Shown here piece by piece: positions 9,389 through 18,286 of a stretch of 64,000 bases of DNA. The notes below the pieces were generated by a model that searched no databases, was not told the DNA's origin, and saw nothing but the letters and a program-made list of their open reading frames with translations. The translations under genes and the position numbers were made by a program. Origin of the DNA: Vreelandella zhanjiangensis DSM 21076 (GTDB lineage: Bacteria; Pseudomonadota; Gammaproteobacteria; Pseudomonadales; Halomonadaceae); NCBI RefSeq assembly GCF_000377665.1, contig NZ_KB898646.1:682001-746000 (forward strand), read 5' to 3'. Every line of letters begins with the position of its first letter. Within the stretch, counting starts at the first letter, position 1.

Positions 9389-9691
9389 ATGCGCGATGAC
9401 TCGGATAAGGCGCCGTCATCCAAGCGTGATACGTTGAGGGCCTGGCTAGGACAGGCCCGTTTTTTCACCGAAGAGGTCTATAGCGCGCGCTACCGCGGGG
9501 CTATTGCACGGGCGCGCCGTGATGAAGATGACCTGTTCATGCTGTTAGTCTTTTCAGAAATGATGGGAGTACCCAATCCCGCGTCCTATTACACGCTGGA
9601 GCTTCAACCGCTGTTGCTTGAGCGTTTTCACGACTGGCATACGCGAATGGGCATGGAGCATTCGCCGCTGGATCATTTTCGCTGCTGCTAA
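9389..9691 (+). CDS. 'cory-CC-star' small protein
   Basis: 100 residues, charged and without a membrane helix, ending in FRCC followed directly by the stop codon. Other conserved-looking parts are ARFFTEEVYSARYRGAI, LFMLLVFSEMMGVPNP and MGMEHSPLDHFRCC. Proteins with this invariant C-terminal Cys-Cys are known as a named family of unknown function found with CstA-type transporters and ArsA-type ATPases, which is exactly the setting here. The two terminal cysteines could bind a metal, form a disulfide or carry a modification; none of this is shown by the sequence. It sits 16 bases after cstA and about 80 before the ATPase gene. Confidence 0.8.
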   Translation: MRDDSDKAPSSKRDTLRAWLGQARFFTEEVYSARYRGAIARARRDEDDLFMLLVFSEMMGVPNPASYYTLELQPLLLERFHDWHTRMGMEHSPLDHFRCC

Positions 9692-9771
9692 CGCGTCATT
9701 TCGGGGTTAATACATCCTGAGTAAATGAGCATATAGCTGGGTAGCTAAATGAACTTACCAATAGGTAGCCT

Positions 9772-10779
9772 ATGCAATCAGTTCTCAACCGCCGCTTACT
9801 GTGGGTAGGCGGCAAAGGCGGCGTGGGTAAAACAACCGTCGCGGCCTCTTTGGCGATTCTTGCGGCCAGGCGCAATAAGCGCGTACTGGTGGTTTCAACT
9901 GATCCCGCGCATAGCCTGGGCGATGTGTTTGATCGCACGTTAGGCGATACGCCGCGCCGTTTGTTGCCGAACCTGGATGCCATGGAAATAGATCCTGATA
10001 GTGAGGTTGAAGCGCATTTAAATAGAGTCACCCAACAAATGCGCCGCTTCGCTGCGCCTGAAATGATGCAAGAGCTTGAGCGGCAAATGCGCCTCACGCG
10101 TCAGTCCCCCGGCACTCAGGAAGCGGCCCTGCTTGAGCGATTGGCTCGGCTGATTCTGGATGATGACGCACCGTATGATCTGGTAATTATCGATACGGCG
10201 CCCACCGGGCATACGCTGCGCCTTTTAACTCTGCCCGAAGCCATGGCAGCCTGGACGGATGGACTGCTGGCGCACAACCGAAAATCGGCTGAGTTAAGCG
10301 GGGTGTTAAAGCATCTCACGCCTTCACGCGGGCAGGATGTCGCCACCCCCTTTGACAACCCCACGGAAGATGCACTTTCCGGTCTGGATGAGCGTACTCG
10401 CGAAGTGGCAGAAACGCTTATTAATCGGCGACGGCTATTTCACCAGGCTCGGCGGCGTATAGAAGATGCCAAGGCGTGCAGCTTTTTATTTGTGATGACT
10501 CCCGAGCGGCTACCCATCCTAGAGACACAGCGAGCCGTCAGCGCTTTGGAAGAGGTTAAGATTAACGTGGCGGGCGTGCTGGTTAATCGAGTGATACCCA
10601 GGGAGGCAGATGGTGCCTTTTTGCAGGCCCGACGCGTTCAGGAGGCCACCTATCTTGAGCGCATCGATACGCTGTTTAAGCATCTTCCTCGCCCCACGCT
10701 GCCTTGGCTGGCGACCGATGTGCAAGGGATCGACGTGTTAGAATCGCTGGCTGATAAGCTGGAGCATCAGGGTTTTTAA
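9772..10779 (+). CDS. ArsA/Get3-family ATPase
   Basis: 335 residues with a single ATPase unit. The deviant Walker A is GGKGGVGKTT (about 13-22), followed by switch I STDPAHSLGD and switch II DTAPTGHTLRLL. Members include ArsA, which powers arsenite export, and Get3, which targets tail-anchored membrane proteins. No arsB, arsR or arsC lies nearby and no conserved Cys triad for arsenite binding is visible, so arsenic export is unlikely. The partner is more plausibly the CC-star protein or CstA just upstream. The start ATG at 9772 lies after AATAGGTAG. The mannosyltransferase gene follows after 27 bases on the same strand. Confidence 0.85.
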   Translation: MQSVLNRRLLWVGGKGGVGKTTVAASLAILAARRNKRVLVVSTDPAHSLGDVFDRTLGDTPRRLLPNLDAMEIDPDSEVEAHLNRVTQQMRRFAAPEMMQELERQMRLTRQSPGTQEAALLERLARLILDDDAPYDLVIIDTAPTGHTLRLLTLPEAMAAWTDGLLAHNRKSAELSGVLKHLTPSRGQDVATPFDNPTEDALSGLDERTREVAETLINRRRLFHQARRRIEDAKACSFLFVMTPERLPILETQRAVSALEEVKINVAGVLVNRVIPREADGAFLQARRVQEATYLERIDTLFKHLPRPTLPWLATDVQGIDVLESLADKLEHQGF

Positions 10780-10806
10780 TGCCAGGTTTTTAAGACAAGG
10801 GTTTTA

Positions 10807-11889
10807 ATGCGCGTTCTACTACTCTCGGCGTACGAAGCGGTAAGTCACCGTTACTGGGCAGACAGTTTAATGGCTAATCTTCCTGAAGTGGCGTGGCAAA
10901 CGCTGAGTTTACCGCCGCGTCACTTTGCCTGGCGAATCCGCGGTAACCCGCTTAGCTGGTGGCTAAAAGAGCATGAGACGCTCAACCAACCCTATGATGT
11001 GGTGCTGGCAACGTCCATGGTGGATCTGGCGACGCTGATCGGGCTTTTCCCCCATTTGGGGCGGGCCAGGAAAATTGTCTATTTTCACGAAAACCAGTTT
11101 GCCTACCCGGAGTCCAGCGACCAGATGCCCCAGGTAGAGGCCAAGATGGTAAACCTCTACGCCGCGCTTGCCGCCGATACCGTTGTATTTAACACCGCTT
11201 ATAATCGCGACTCTTTCTTTACTGGCGTACGCGCATTTCTAAAGAAAATGCCCGAAAACCTGCCTGCCGCAAAGCCCCTTGAAGCATTGTGCTCGCGTGC
11301 CCACGTACTGCCCGTGCCGCTTACGCCGATTGGTGAAGCGAACGCTAATGGTTCGATTCCCCAGCGTATTGTGTGGAACCACCGCTGGGAGTACGACAAA
11401 AACCCAGACGATTTTTTTAATGTGTTAATCGCCTTGAGTGAGCAAGGCGTTGATTTTGAGCTAGCCGTATTGGGCCAGCGTTTTCGACAAACCCCAGCAA
11501 TCTTTGATATCGCCCAGGAGAAGCTGGCAGCGCATATAGTGGCTTGGGGGCCGCAGCCGGAGCAGGAATACCGTGAACTCCTGGTGACCGCCGGTATCGT
11601 GGTATCAACTACCTGGCATGAATTTCAGGGGCTGGCGATTATGGAAGCCGCCCAGCAGGGGGCTCTGCCGTTAGTGCCGGACAGGCTATGCTTTCCTGAA
11701 CTATATACTGACAGCTACCGTTACGATGGCACTTCAGAAGGTCTCTATCAGCGGTTACATGCCTGGCTTACTACCCCTGAAACACGCCCCGGTGTTTTAA
11801 ACACCGAGGCTTGGGCGTGGTCTGCGTGGCGTGAGGCGTATCGTTCGTTGCTTGCACCGGACACTGCAGGCGTTGCGTCAGACGAGTGA
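10807..11889 (+). CDS. tRNA-queuosine alpha-mannosyltransferase-like glycosyltransferase
   Basis: 360 residues, GT-B fold. The N-terminal part is the DUF3524 type (LLLSAYEAVSHRYWADSL, KIVYFHENQFAYPES), and the C-terminal part has the nucleotide-sugar-binding motifs WNHRWEYDKNPDDF, STTWHEFQGLAIMEAA and LPLVPDRLCFPELY. The animal member of this family (QTMAN/GTDC1) adds mannose to queuosine in tRNA-Asp, and bacterial members are thought to do a similar job. No queuosine synthesis genes are in the window. It overlaps the convergent carbonic-anhydrase-like gene by 12 bases at the 3' ends. Confidence 0.75.
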   Translation: MRVLLLSAYEAVSHRYWADSLMANLPEVAWQTLSLPPRHFAWRIRGNPLSWWLKEHETLNQPYDVVLATSMVDLATLIGLFPHLGRARKIVYFHENQFAYPESSDQMPQVEAKMVNLYAALAADTVVFNTAYNRDSFFTGVRAFLKKMPENLPAAKPLEALCSRAHVLPVPLTPIGEANANGSIPQRIVWNHRWEYDKNPDDFFNVLIALSEQGVDFELAVLGQRFRQTPAIFDIAQEKLAAHIVAWGPQPEQEYRELLVTAGIVVSTTWHEFQGLAIMEAAQQGALPLVPDRLCFPELYTDSYRYDGTSEGLYQRLHAWLTTPETRPGVLNTEAWAWSAWREAYRSLLAPDTAGVASDE

Positions 11890-12948
11890 GTCAAGGCGCC
11901 GCGTTGGCCAGTGAACGACAGCCGTGTGACGGCGCATTTTTTGAGCAAGAACGGGATGCTCGCGACGAATCACCTGCTCGGCAAAGTCAGATAAAAAGCG
12001 TGACTTCAACATCGCGCGGGCGCGATCAACGCCGCTATGCTGATAAGGCGTTGAAGCCAGCAGCATAAAGCCGTCATCGGGAATTCTGCCTGCCTGCATA
12101 TTGGCTTCGATGATGGTGGCAGCGGTGCCGATCGGCTCGGCTAAGTCGGGGCCGTAAGGGCCAATAATGAGTGCGGTATTCGGCAAATGTAAAAAGTCGA
12201 ACCCACGCCCGATACAAATCGCCCACTCACGATGTTCGATATCCAGTTCACGCTCAACACCGTGCAGATCATTAACGTGAGCCAGATTACCCTCAAGCAG
12301 AGGCAGCAAGTCCCGACGCATATCGGCGGGCATGTCGGGGCACACGGCCTGTAGATGAGCGCTCAGGGCTTCGATAGGCTGGCCGACCCATTCGCGAATA
12401 TCCAGAACCGCGTCATCCTGACCATGAAGTATCAACGCGTCGCTATCAGTTTCAAACCCGCATACCAGCGGGTAGACCTGCTGGTGGTCTTCGCCAAACA
12501 GCTGACCCGCCTGGCGGGCAATCGCATAGGCGTGCGCCTTGGCTGCCTGGGTATCGCAACCAAATCCGGCACACCCCCGCGCTTGATTGCCGTGAGAAAA
12601 GTGATAGGTAATCAGCAGTAACGTGCCCCGCCCAGCGTTAGCGGCATCAACGACGGTATCGGTGAGTAGCTCACCGAGATACGGCCAGCCTAAATCGAAA
12701 ATTCCACCAAGGTTGCGAAACGGGGTAATGATACCCAGCGGTGTGCGGGTGGCGTGAGGAATATGGATACGTCCATCCATGCACTTCATGACCACGATGG
12801 ACGTGGGATGCTGCGCCAGATAGCGCTGACGCGAAAGCCAGGCGCCAGCACTGCAGAAATGTTCTGCGTGCTGGCGGGATAATGCAAATAGAGCGTCGAT
12901 GCGCTGCTCAATGGGCTGGTTATGTAGCAGAGTAGCCGGCATCGGCAT
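11878..12948 (-). CDS. Carbonic-anhydrase-like protein (CsoSCA/beta-CA type motifs)
   Basis: 356 residues, cytoplasmic, no signal peptide. Cys56-x-Asp58-x-Arg60 (KCMDGR) matches the first zinc ligand and Asp-Arg dyad of beta-carbonic anhydrases. A second cluster, YHFSHGNQARGCAGFGC (His116, His119, Cys126, Cys131), could supply the remaining His and Cys ligands. The order C-x-D-x-R, then His about 60 residues later, then Cys, resembles the carboxysomal enzyme CsoSCA, but no carboxysome or RuBisCO genes are present. If active it would hydrate CO2 in the cytoplasm. ATG at 12948 follows AGGA; a second ATG two codons later is possible. It ends overlapping the convergent mannosyltransferase gene. 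Confidence 0.55.
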   Translation of the reverse strand: MPMPATLLHNQPIEQRIDALFALSRQHAEHFCSAGAWLSRQRYLAQHPTSIVVMKCMDGRIHIPHATRTPLGIITPFRNLGGIFDLGWPYLGELLTDTVVDAANAGRGTLLLITYHFSHGNQARGCAGFGCDTQAAKAHAYAIARQAGQLFGEDHQQVYPLVCGFETDSDALILHGQDDAVLDIREWVGQPIEALSAHLQAVCPDMPADMRRDLLPLLEGNLAHVNDLHGVERELDIEHREWAICIGRGFDFLHLPNTALIIGPYGPDLAEPIGTAATIIEANMQAGRIPDDGFMLLASTPYQHSGVDRARAMLKSRFLSDFAEQVIRREHPVLAQKMRRHTAVVHWPTRRLDSLV

Positions 12949-12973
12949 AAGGGCATCCTAATGTAAAAGTAGG

Positions 12974-13612
12974 CTAGGCGAGTTCGGTTTTATCCGGAAA
13001 CTCGCACAGGTCTTCGATTATGCAGCTTCCGCAACGCGGTTTGCGCGCAATACATGTATATCTGCCGTGAAGGATAAGCCAGTGATGGGCGTCCTGCCGG
13101 AATCCTTTGGGCACATGGCGTATCAGCTTTTGCTCCACCTCGACGACATTCTTACCCTTGGCGATACCGGTACGGTTTGAAACGCGAAAGATATGCGTAT
13201 CGACCGCAATGGTTGGCTGCCCGAACGCCGTATTTAAAATTACGTTGGCGGTTTTACGCCCCACTCCCGGCAATGCTTCTAACGCACTGCGTGTGTCAGG
13301 CACGACGCCGCCGTGCTGGTTAACCAGAATATGGCAGGTCTTCATCAAGTTTTCAGCTTTGGTGTTATAAAGGCCGATCGTCTTGATATGCGCTTTAAGC
13401 CCATCGATACCCAGATCGATGATAGCCTGGGGTGTATTGGCAACAGGGTAGAGCCGCGCGGTTGCCTTGTTGACGCCGACATCGGTGGCTTGCGCGGAGA
13501 GCAAAACCGCGGCCAGTAACTCGAAAGGCGTGGTCCAGTTGAGTTCAGTGGTGGGGTGAGGATCCGCTGCCTGAAGGCGAGCAAAAATTTCATGGCGCTT
13601 TTGGGCATTCAT
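12974..13612 (-). CDS. nth: Endonuclease III
   Basis: 212 residues, full length. It is a DNA glycosylase/AP lyase that removes oxidised pyrimidines. The helix-hairpin-helix ALPGVGRKTANVIL holds the catalytic Lys, and VDTHIFRVSNR holds the catalytic Asp. The C-terminus carries the four Cys of the [4Fe-4S] loop (CIARKPRCGSC...C). It is the last gene of the Rnf operon and starts 16 bases after rnfE, the same rsxABCDGE-nth order as in E. coli. Confidence 0.97.
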   Translation of the reverse strand: MNAQKRHEIFARLQAADPHPTTELNWTTPFELLAAVLLSAQATDVGVNKATARLYPVANTPQAIIDLGIDGLKAHIKTIGLYNTKAENLMKTCHILVNQHGGVVPDTRSALEALPGVGRKTANVILNTAFGQPTIAVDTHIFRVSNRTGIAKGKNVVEVEQKLIRHVPKGFRQDAHHWLILHGRYTCIARKPRCGSCIIEDLCEFPDKTELA

Positions 13613-13627
13613 AGCGTGTCTCTACGG

Positions 13628-14329
13628 TTACTTAATTATGCCGGTGACCCGGACGCGACGTTCTGAGCGCGGAGAGGCCGCTGCAGGTAGGGCGCGGGTG
13701 GCGCGGCGCTGGTCCACTAGGTTTTTCAGCGCAATCAGCATACCGGCAACGAAAAAGGCGCCGGGCGGCAGAACAAAAAACAGAAACTGATAATCCTCTA
13801 CCAGGGTAAGCTGCCAATTGTCCGCGATCGGGCCAAACAGCAACGCCATATCGCTAAACAGCGTGCCTTGACCCAGCAGCTCACGCAGCCCGCCAAGCAC
13901 CACTAGAACGCTACCAAATCCAATGCCCATCATTAGGCCATCGAGTGCGGCAAGCCCGACCGGCTGGCGGGAGGCAAACGCGTCGGCACGGCCTAAAATG
14001 GCACAGTTCGTGACGATCAGCGGAATGAAAATACCCAGCAGCTGATAGAGCGGGTAGGCATAAGCGGCCATTAATAGCTCCGCACAGGTAACAAAGGCGG
14101 CGATGATCATGACAAACGCCGGGAGCCGAACGGCGCTGGGTACCTGATGACGCACCAGCGATACGGCGGTACTCGCGCCTACCATCACAAACAGCGTAGC
14201 AATGGCTAACCCCAGCGAGTTGACCACGGTCGTGCTGACGGCCAGAAGCGGACACAACCCCAACAGTTGCACCAACGCGGGGTTATTGGCCCACAGGCCT
14301 TCATGGGTTAGCTTTTGCCATTGATTCAT
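13628..14329 (-). CDS. rsxE: Rnf/Rsx electron transport complex subunit E
   Basis: 233 residues, about six membrane helices. It carries the RnfA/E signature in [22 protein letters not shown] near the N-terminus and [18 protein letters not shown] in the middle; the Cys in each of these segments is part of the intramembrane iron-sulfur site shared with RnfA. The complex links NADH and ferredoxin oxidation-reduction to ion movement across the inner membrane, and reduces SoxR in enterics. Its ATG overlaps the rnfG stop by 4 bases. Confidence 0.95.
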   Translation of the reverse strand: MNQWQKLTHEGLWANNPALVQLLGLCPLLAVSTTVVNSLGLAIATLFVMVGASTAVSLVRHQVPSAVRLPAFVMIIAAFVTCAELLMAAYAYPLYQLLGIFIPLIVTNCAILGRADAFASRQPVGLAALDGLMMGIGFGSVLVVLGGLRELLGQGTLFSDMALLFGPIADNWQLTLVEDYQFLFFVLPPGAFFVAGMLIALKNLVDQRRATRALPAAASPRSERRVRVTGIIK

Positions 14330-14961
14330 TGAGAGGGCTCCTCAACGCTAGTGGGTAACGGCGTCTCGGCGACATACTGCAAGGCCGTGTAAACTGCCTG
14401 AACGACAGCGCGAGGCGTAATGGTCGCCCCGGTAAATCCATCAAACTGCCCACCGTCTTTTTTAACCGCCCAGGCGCTGGGCGGCAGCTCATCAAGACTT
14501 AGCCCGTTAAACCGGGTAATCCAGTTGCTGCGCTGGCGTTCTATCTTATCGCCCAGGCCTGGGGTTTCCTGATGGTAGGTAACCCGCACACCGCTAATGC
14601 GCTGCTGCTCATCAATCCCGACTAATAAATCAATTTCACCGCTATAACCCTGACGGGTAATCACCGGTAGAATAATGGCGCGGTGATTGTCACGGCTTAT
14701 TTGCCAGCCTATAGCGGGTTTGCGGTGGCCTAAGGCATCAGCATCAGGCAGGTCAAATGTACTTTCCAGAAGTTGATCGATCGATGTGTCGACGAAGGCT
14801 TGAGGCAGTACCGCCTGCAACTGGCGGTGTTGATAGGCCTGCTGGTGCTGTGTAATGCGTTCAGCCGTCAACGCGCGGGTGACGGCAACGCTGCCCGCGG
14901 TAATCAGCGCAAAGATACCGAGCGTGAAAGCCCCGCGCCGCATGGCGCTCAAGGGTATCAT
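14326..14961 (-). CDS. rsxG: Rnf/Rsx complex subunit G (covalent FMN)
   Basis: 211 residues. One N-terminal membrane helix (about 8-28) precedes a periplasmic FMN-binding domain with the attachment motif FTGATITP, where FMN is joined by phosphoester to the second Thr. [12 protein letters not shown] and ETPGLGDKI match the fold. The start is ATG 14961 ([10 protein letters not shown]) with GGAG 8 bases before; the frame stays open upstream but that part lies inside rnfD. It overlaps rnfD and rnfE by 4 bases each. Confidence 0.93.
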   Translation of the reverse strand: MIPLSAMRRGAFTLGIFALITAGSVAVTRALTAERITQHQQAYQHRQLQAVLPQAFVDTSIDQLLESTFDLPDADALGHRKPAIGWQISRDNHRAIILPVITRQGYSGEIDLLVGIDEQQRISGVRVTYHQETPGLGDKIERQRSNWITRFNGLSLDELPPSAWAVKKDGGQFDGFTGATITPRAVVQAVYTALQYVAETPLPTSVEEPSQ

Positions 14962-15998
14962 CGTGGCACTCCAGGTGCGTCTTTTGAGTGCCCTGTTGGG
15001 CGAGGCACCGTGTACAGGTCGAGCAGCGGGACACAAAGGTTCATCAATAGAACGGCAAAGGCCACGGCATCCGGGTAGCCGCCCAGGTTACGAATCACGA
15101 TAATCAGCACCCCAATACCCGCGCCGTACAGCAACTTGCCGCGCTGGCTGGTCGCGGCGGATACCGGGTCGGTGGCAATAAAGAAAGCCCCAAACAGCGT
15201 GGCACCGGTTAATAGATGAAAAACCGGCGATGCAAAGCGGCCAGAGTCGCCCAGATAGAATAGCGCTGCGAGTGCCACCAAACTGCCCAGCAGGGCAACG
15301 GGAATATGCCAACTGATAATCCGTTTAATCAGCAGAAGCGCCCCGCCTGAAAGCCAGGCGAGGCTAATCGTGTACCAGGCGGTGAGCGTTTGTTCAGGCA
15401 GTGGGTTGCTTGACCAAAACTGTTGGGCAGACAGCTCTTCTGGTTTGTGTTTAAACGCATCCAGTGGCGTGGCACCGCTAAGCGCATCCAGCTGGAAAGT
15501 AGGTAACGTGCCCAGGATTTGTGCCCAAAGCGTATCGTTAAGCAGTGGCTGAGGCGGCGCCCATAGTGTCATATAGGTAGGAAACGAGACCAGTAAAAGG
15601 GCATAGCCCACCATGGCCGGATTAAACGGGTTATGCCCCAAGCCGCCATAAAGCTGCTTGGCGACCACTACGGCGGCTAGCATACCTACCCCTATTAGCC
15701 ACCAGGGGCTTGCCGGGGGTAATGAAGCGCCTAGCAGTACACCGGTCAGTAGCGTGCTGGTGTCGGTTAGTGCCGGCGCTATGGGGCGGCTGCGAAGACG
15801 CAGCATGCCCGCCTCAAGAAGGACTCCCATTATCGCCGCCAGGGCAATATTGCTGAGCACGCCCAAGCCAAAGTAATACGTCATGGCCATCACGCCGGGC
15901 AGCGTGGCTATCACCACCCAGCGCATTAATGACGCCGTTGGCGGGGCCATTAATGGCGAGGAGGCATCATCGACCTGTGAGGCGTGAAACATGCTCAT
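14958..15998 (-). CDS. rsxD: Rnf/Rsx complex subunit D (covalent FMN)
   Basis: 346 residues, about nine to ten membrane helices. It has NPFNPAMVGYALLLVSFP, the covalent flavin motif DALSGATPLDAFK and a C-terminal IATDPVSAATSQRGKLLYG segment. It belongs to the NqrB/RnfD family, which forms the ion-translocating core with RnfG. Start and stop overlap the neighbouring rnfC and rnfG by 4 bases, showing tight coupling. Confidence 0.95.
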   Translation of the reverse strand: MSMFHASQVDDASSPLMAPPTASLMRWVVIATLPGVMAMTYYFGLGVLSNIALAAIMGVLLEAGMLRLRSRPIAPALTDTSTLLTGVLLGASLPPASPWWLIGVGMLAAVVVAKQLYGGLGHNPFNPAMVGYALLLVSFPTYMTLWAPPQPLLNDTLWAQILGTLPTFQLDALSGATPLDAFKHKPEELSAQQFWSSNPLPEQTLTAWYTISLAWLSGGALLLIKRIISWHIPVALLGSLVALAALFYLGDSGRFASPVFHLLTGATLFGAFFIATDPVSAATSQRGKLLYGAGIGVLIIVIRNLGGYPDAVAFAVLLMNLCVPLLDLYTVPRPTGHSKDAPGVPR

Positions 15999-17668
15999 GG
16001 GGTGTCCTCAGCGGTAGGCGCTTTAGCGCTTTCACGCGCTTGCGCCAGCTGTAAGTCGGCGGCTTTAAGGTTTTCCTGAGCAGTAGCCAGCAGCGTTTCC
16101 AGATCTTCATGAGATTGCTGCGGCTCTTGTTGGGCTGCTCGTGCGAGGATTTTTTCGGCTTTTCTAACCGCTGCCTTGGCCGCCGTTTGAGCAATGCGCA
16201 GGCTGCGCAAGTCGACGGGGGGAGCGCTGTTGCTCTCGTTGCTGGCATTGCCATCGGTGGGCTTATTGTGTGCTAACCGGGCCTGGCGACGTGCCTGCTT
16301 TTCGGCTTCTTCACGGGCTAAGCGTGCCTGGCGAAACTCGAAGCGATGTTTGGCGTGTTCGGCCTTGGCTGCCTCAATCTTATTGTGACGAAGACGGCTT
16401 TTCGATTCGCGGTAATCACCAACCAGCGGTATATGGCTTGGGCACACATAGCTACAGGCGCCACACTCAATGCAGTCAAAAAGATGATAGCGCTCAAGCT
16501 TGTCATCTTCCTGGGCACGGGCGTACCAGTGTAACTGCTGAGGAAGAAGCTGGGCTGGGCATACGCTTTCACACGCACCGCAGCGAATACAGGGCGACTC
16601 CATCGGCACGGGTGGCAGCTCTTCATGCGTTGCCGCAATCAGGCAATTGGTGGTCTTTGTGATAGGCGTATTAAGCGTTTCAAGTGCGGTGCCCATCATC
16701 GGCCCACCCTTGATGACACAGCTGAGCCGGGCGTTATCAAGTCCTAGCTGTTCTAAAAGCGTCTCAATAGACGTGCCCAAACGCACCCAGTAGTTGCCTG
16801 GTTGGGCAATGGCTTCTCCGCTTAGTGTTACTATTCGCTCAATCAGCGGTTGGCCATCACGCACCGCATAAAGTGCTGCCAGTAACGTGCCGGGGTTGTG
16901 GCAAAGCACCCCGACATCCGCCGGCAGGCCTTGGCTCGGCACCGTGCGATTCAACAGCTTTTTAATTAGCTGTCGCTCGCTACCGCTTGGGTAGCGGGTA
17001 GGAATAATCGTTAACGTAACGCTTGCAGGCTGGCTTTGTGATATGGCGCGCTTTAACGCGGCAATGGCCTCGGGTTTATTGTCTTCAATACCGATAACAA
17101 TCTGCTGGGCGCCGCACAACGAGGCAATTAATTGAGCACCTTCGAGCACTTCGCTTGGGTAGCAGCGCAGAGTTAGGTCATCGGCCGTAATATAGGGTTC
17201 GCATTCGGCGGCATTAATCACCAGCGTATCGATAGCGTGGCGCTCAATCACGCGGGCTTTGATATGGGTTGGAAAACCGGCACCGCCTAGCCCAACTACA
17301 CCGCTTTCGTCCAAACGGGTAAGCAGAACAGACGCATCTGTTGCGCGCCAATCAAGCGGGGGCAGGTTTTGCCGGGTATCCTGACCATCGCTGCCTATTA
17401 CAATAGTATCGCCATCCACATGGCTAACCGTACCGCTGACCGTTGCGTGAACATCGGCGGATATCAGGCCATCGCGTTTAGCGATCAGGCTACCCGTATG
17501 AACGTTATCGCCGAGGCTAACGCAGGGCGTTGCCGGGCGGCCGCTATGCTGCCGTAAGGGGAGCACTACTTGTGCAGGTAGGGGAGCGCGGCGTAGCGGT
17601 GATTGGGCCGAGCGAGCTTTGCGCTCGGGAGGATAAACACCGCCTGGGAAATCAAATAGGCGTGCCAT
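15995..17668 (-). CDS. rsxC: Rnf/Rsx complex subunit C
   Basis: 557 residues. An N-terminal barrel and a NADH/FMN-binding Rossmann region include GLGGAGFPTHIK and NAAECEPYITADD. Two [4Fe-4S] motifs follow, CIRCGACESVCP and CIECGACSYVCP. The tail (about 440-557) is Ala/Lys/Arg/Glu-rich and helical, probably coiled coil; it is shorter than the long repetitive RsxC tails of enterics. It is the peripheral NADH-facing subunit. It starts next to the rnfB stop with no gap and overlaps rnfD. Confidence 0.95.
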   Translation of the reverse strand: MARLFDFPGGVYPPERKARSAQSPLRRAPLPAQVVLPLRQHSGRPATPCVSLGDNVHTGSLIAKRDGLISADVHATVSGTVSHVDGDTIVIGSDGQDTRQNLPPLDWRATDASVLLTRLDESGVVGLGGAGFPTHIKARVIERHAIDTLVINAAECEPYITADDLTLRCYPSEVLEGAQLIASLCGAQQIVIGIEDNKPEAIAALKRAISQSQPASVTLTIIPTRYPSGSERQLIKKLLNRTVPSQGLPADVGVLCHNPGTLLAALYAVRDGQPLIERIVTLSGEAIAQPGNYWVRLGTSIETLLEQLGLDNARLSCVIKGGPMMGTALETLNTPITKTTNCLIAATHEELPPVPMESPCIRCGACESVCPAQLLPQQLHWYARAQEDDKLERYHLFDCIECGACSYVCPSHIPLVGDYRESKSRLRHNKIEAAKAEHAKHRFEFRQARLAREEAEKQARRQARLAHNKPTDGNASNESNSAPPVDLRSLRIAQTAAKAAVRKAEKILARAAQQEPQQSHEDLETLLATAQENLKAADLQLAQARESAKAPTAEDTP

Positions 17669-18277
17669 CTAGCCCCCTGGTTGTTGGTGTACGGTTGCTG
17701 GTATACGGTCGCTTGCAATGACGCTGTGAGCGGGAGAAACAATCGGTTGCCACTGGCTAAGGGGCGTACTCCTGGGAAGCATATCGATACAGTCTACCGG
17801 GCAAGGGTCGACGCATAAGTCACAGCCCGTGCACTCATCTTCAATAACGGTATGCATCTGTTTGGCGGCGCCAACAATGGCGTCCACTGGGCATGCCTGA
17901 ATGCACTTGGTGCATCCGATGCACTCAGCTTCACGGATAAACGCTACCTTCGCTTCGCTGGGGGCGTCCCCATCAAGCGGCTCGGGCTCGCGGCCTAGCA
18001 AGTCGGCCAGGGCATGAATGGTTGCCTCGCCGCCAGGCGGGCACTTGTTAAGCGCATCGCCTTCATTAATCGCTTCAGCATAAGGACGGCAGCCTGGGAA
18101 GCCGCACTGGCCGCACTGAGTTTGGGGCAGCAGCGCATCAATCTGGTCAACAAGCGGATGCTCGTCGCCCTTGAAGCGCTCGCTAACGGCTCCTAACAGA
18201 GCGCCGAAGCCAACCCCTAGGCCAGTGAGTATGCCAATGGCGCTGACAATACCCCAGAGGGAGAACGTATCGCTCAT
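17669..18277 (-). CDS. rsxB: Rnf/Rsx complex subunit B, polyferredoxin
   Basis: 202 residues. One N-terminal membrane helix (about 5-27) is followed by the four-Cys cluster CGQCGFPGC with its upstream partner, then two ferredoxin motifs [12 protein letters not shown] and [12 protein letters not shown]. It passes electrons to the membrane part of the complex. It starts 9 bases after the rnfA stop. Confidence 0.95.
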   Translation of the reverse strand: MSDTFSLWGIVSAIGILTGLGVGFGALLGAVSERFKGDEHPLVDQIDALLPQTQCGQCGFPGCRPYAEAINEGDALNKCPPGGEATIHALADLLGREPEPLDGDAPSEAKVAFIREAECIGCTKCIQACPVDAIVGAAKQMHTVIEDECTGCDLCVDPCPVDCIDMLPRSTPLSQWQPIVSPAHSVIASDRIPATVHQQPGG

Positions 18278-18286
18278 GGTATTGAA

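Noticed and set aside
9772..10779. Arsenic-resistance operon
   Set aside because: The ATPase is ArsA-like but no arsB, arsC or arsR and no arsenite-binding Cys set is present.
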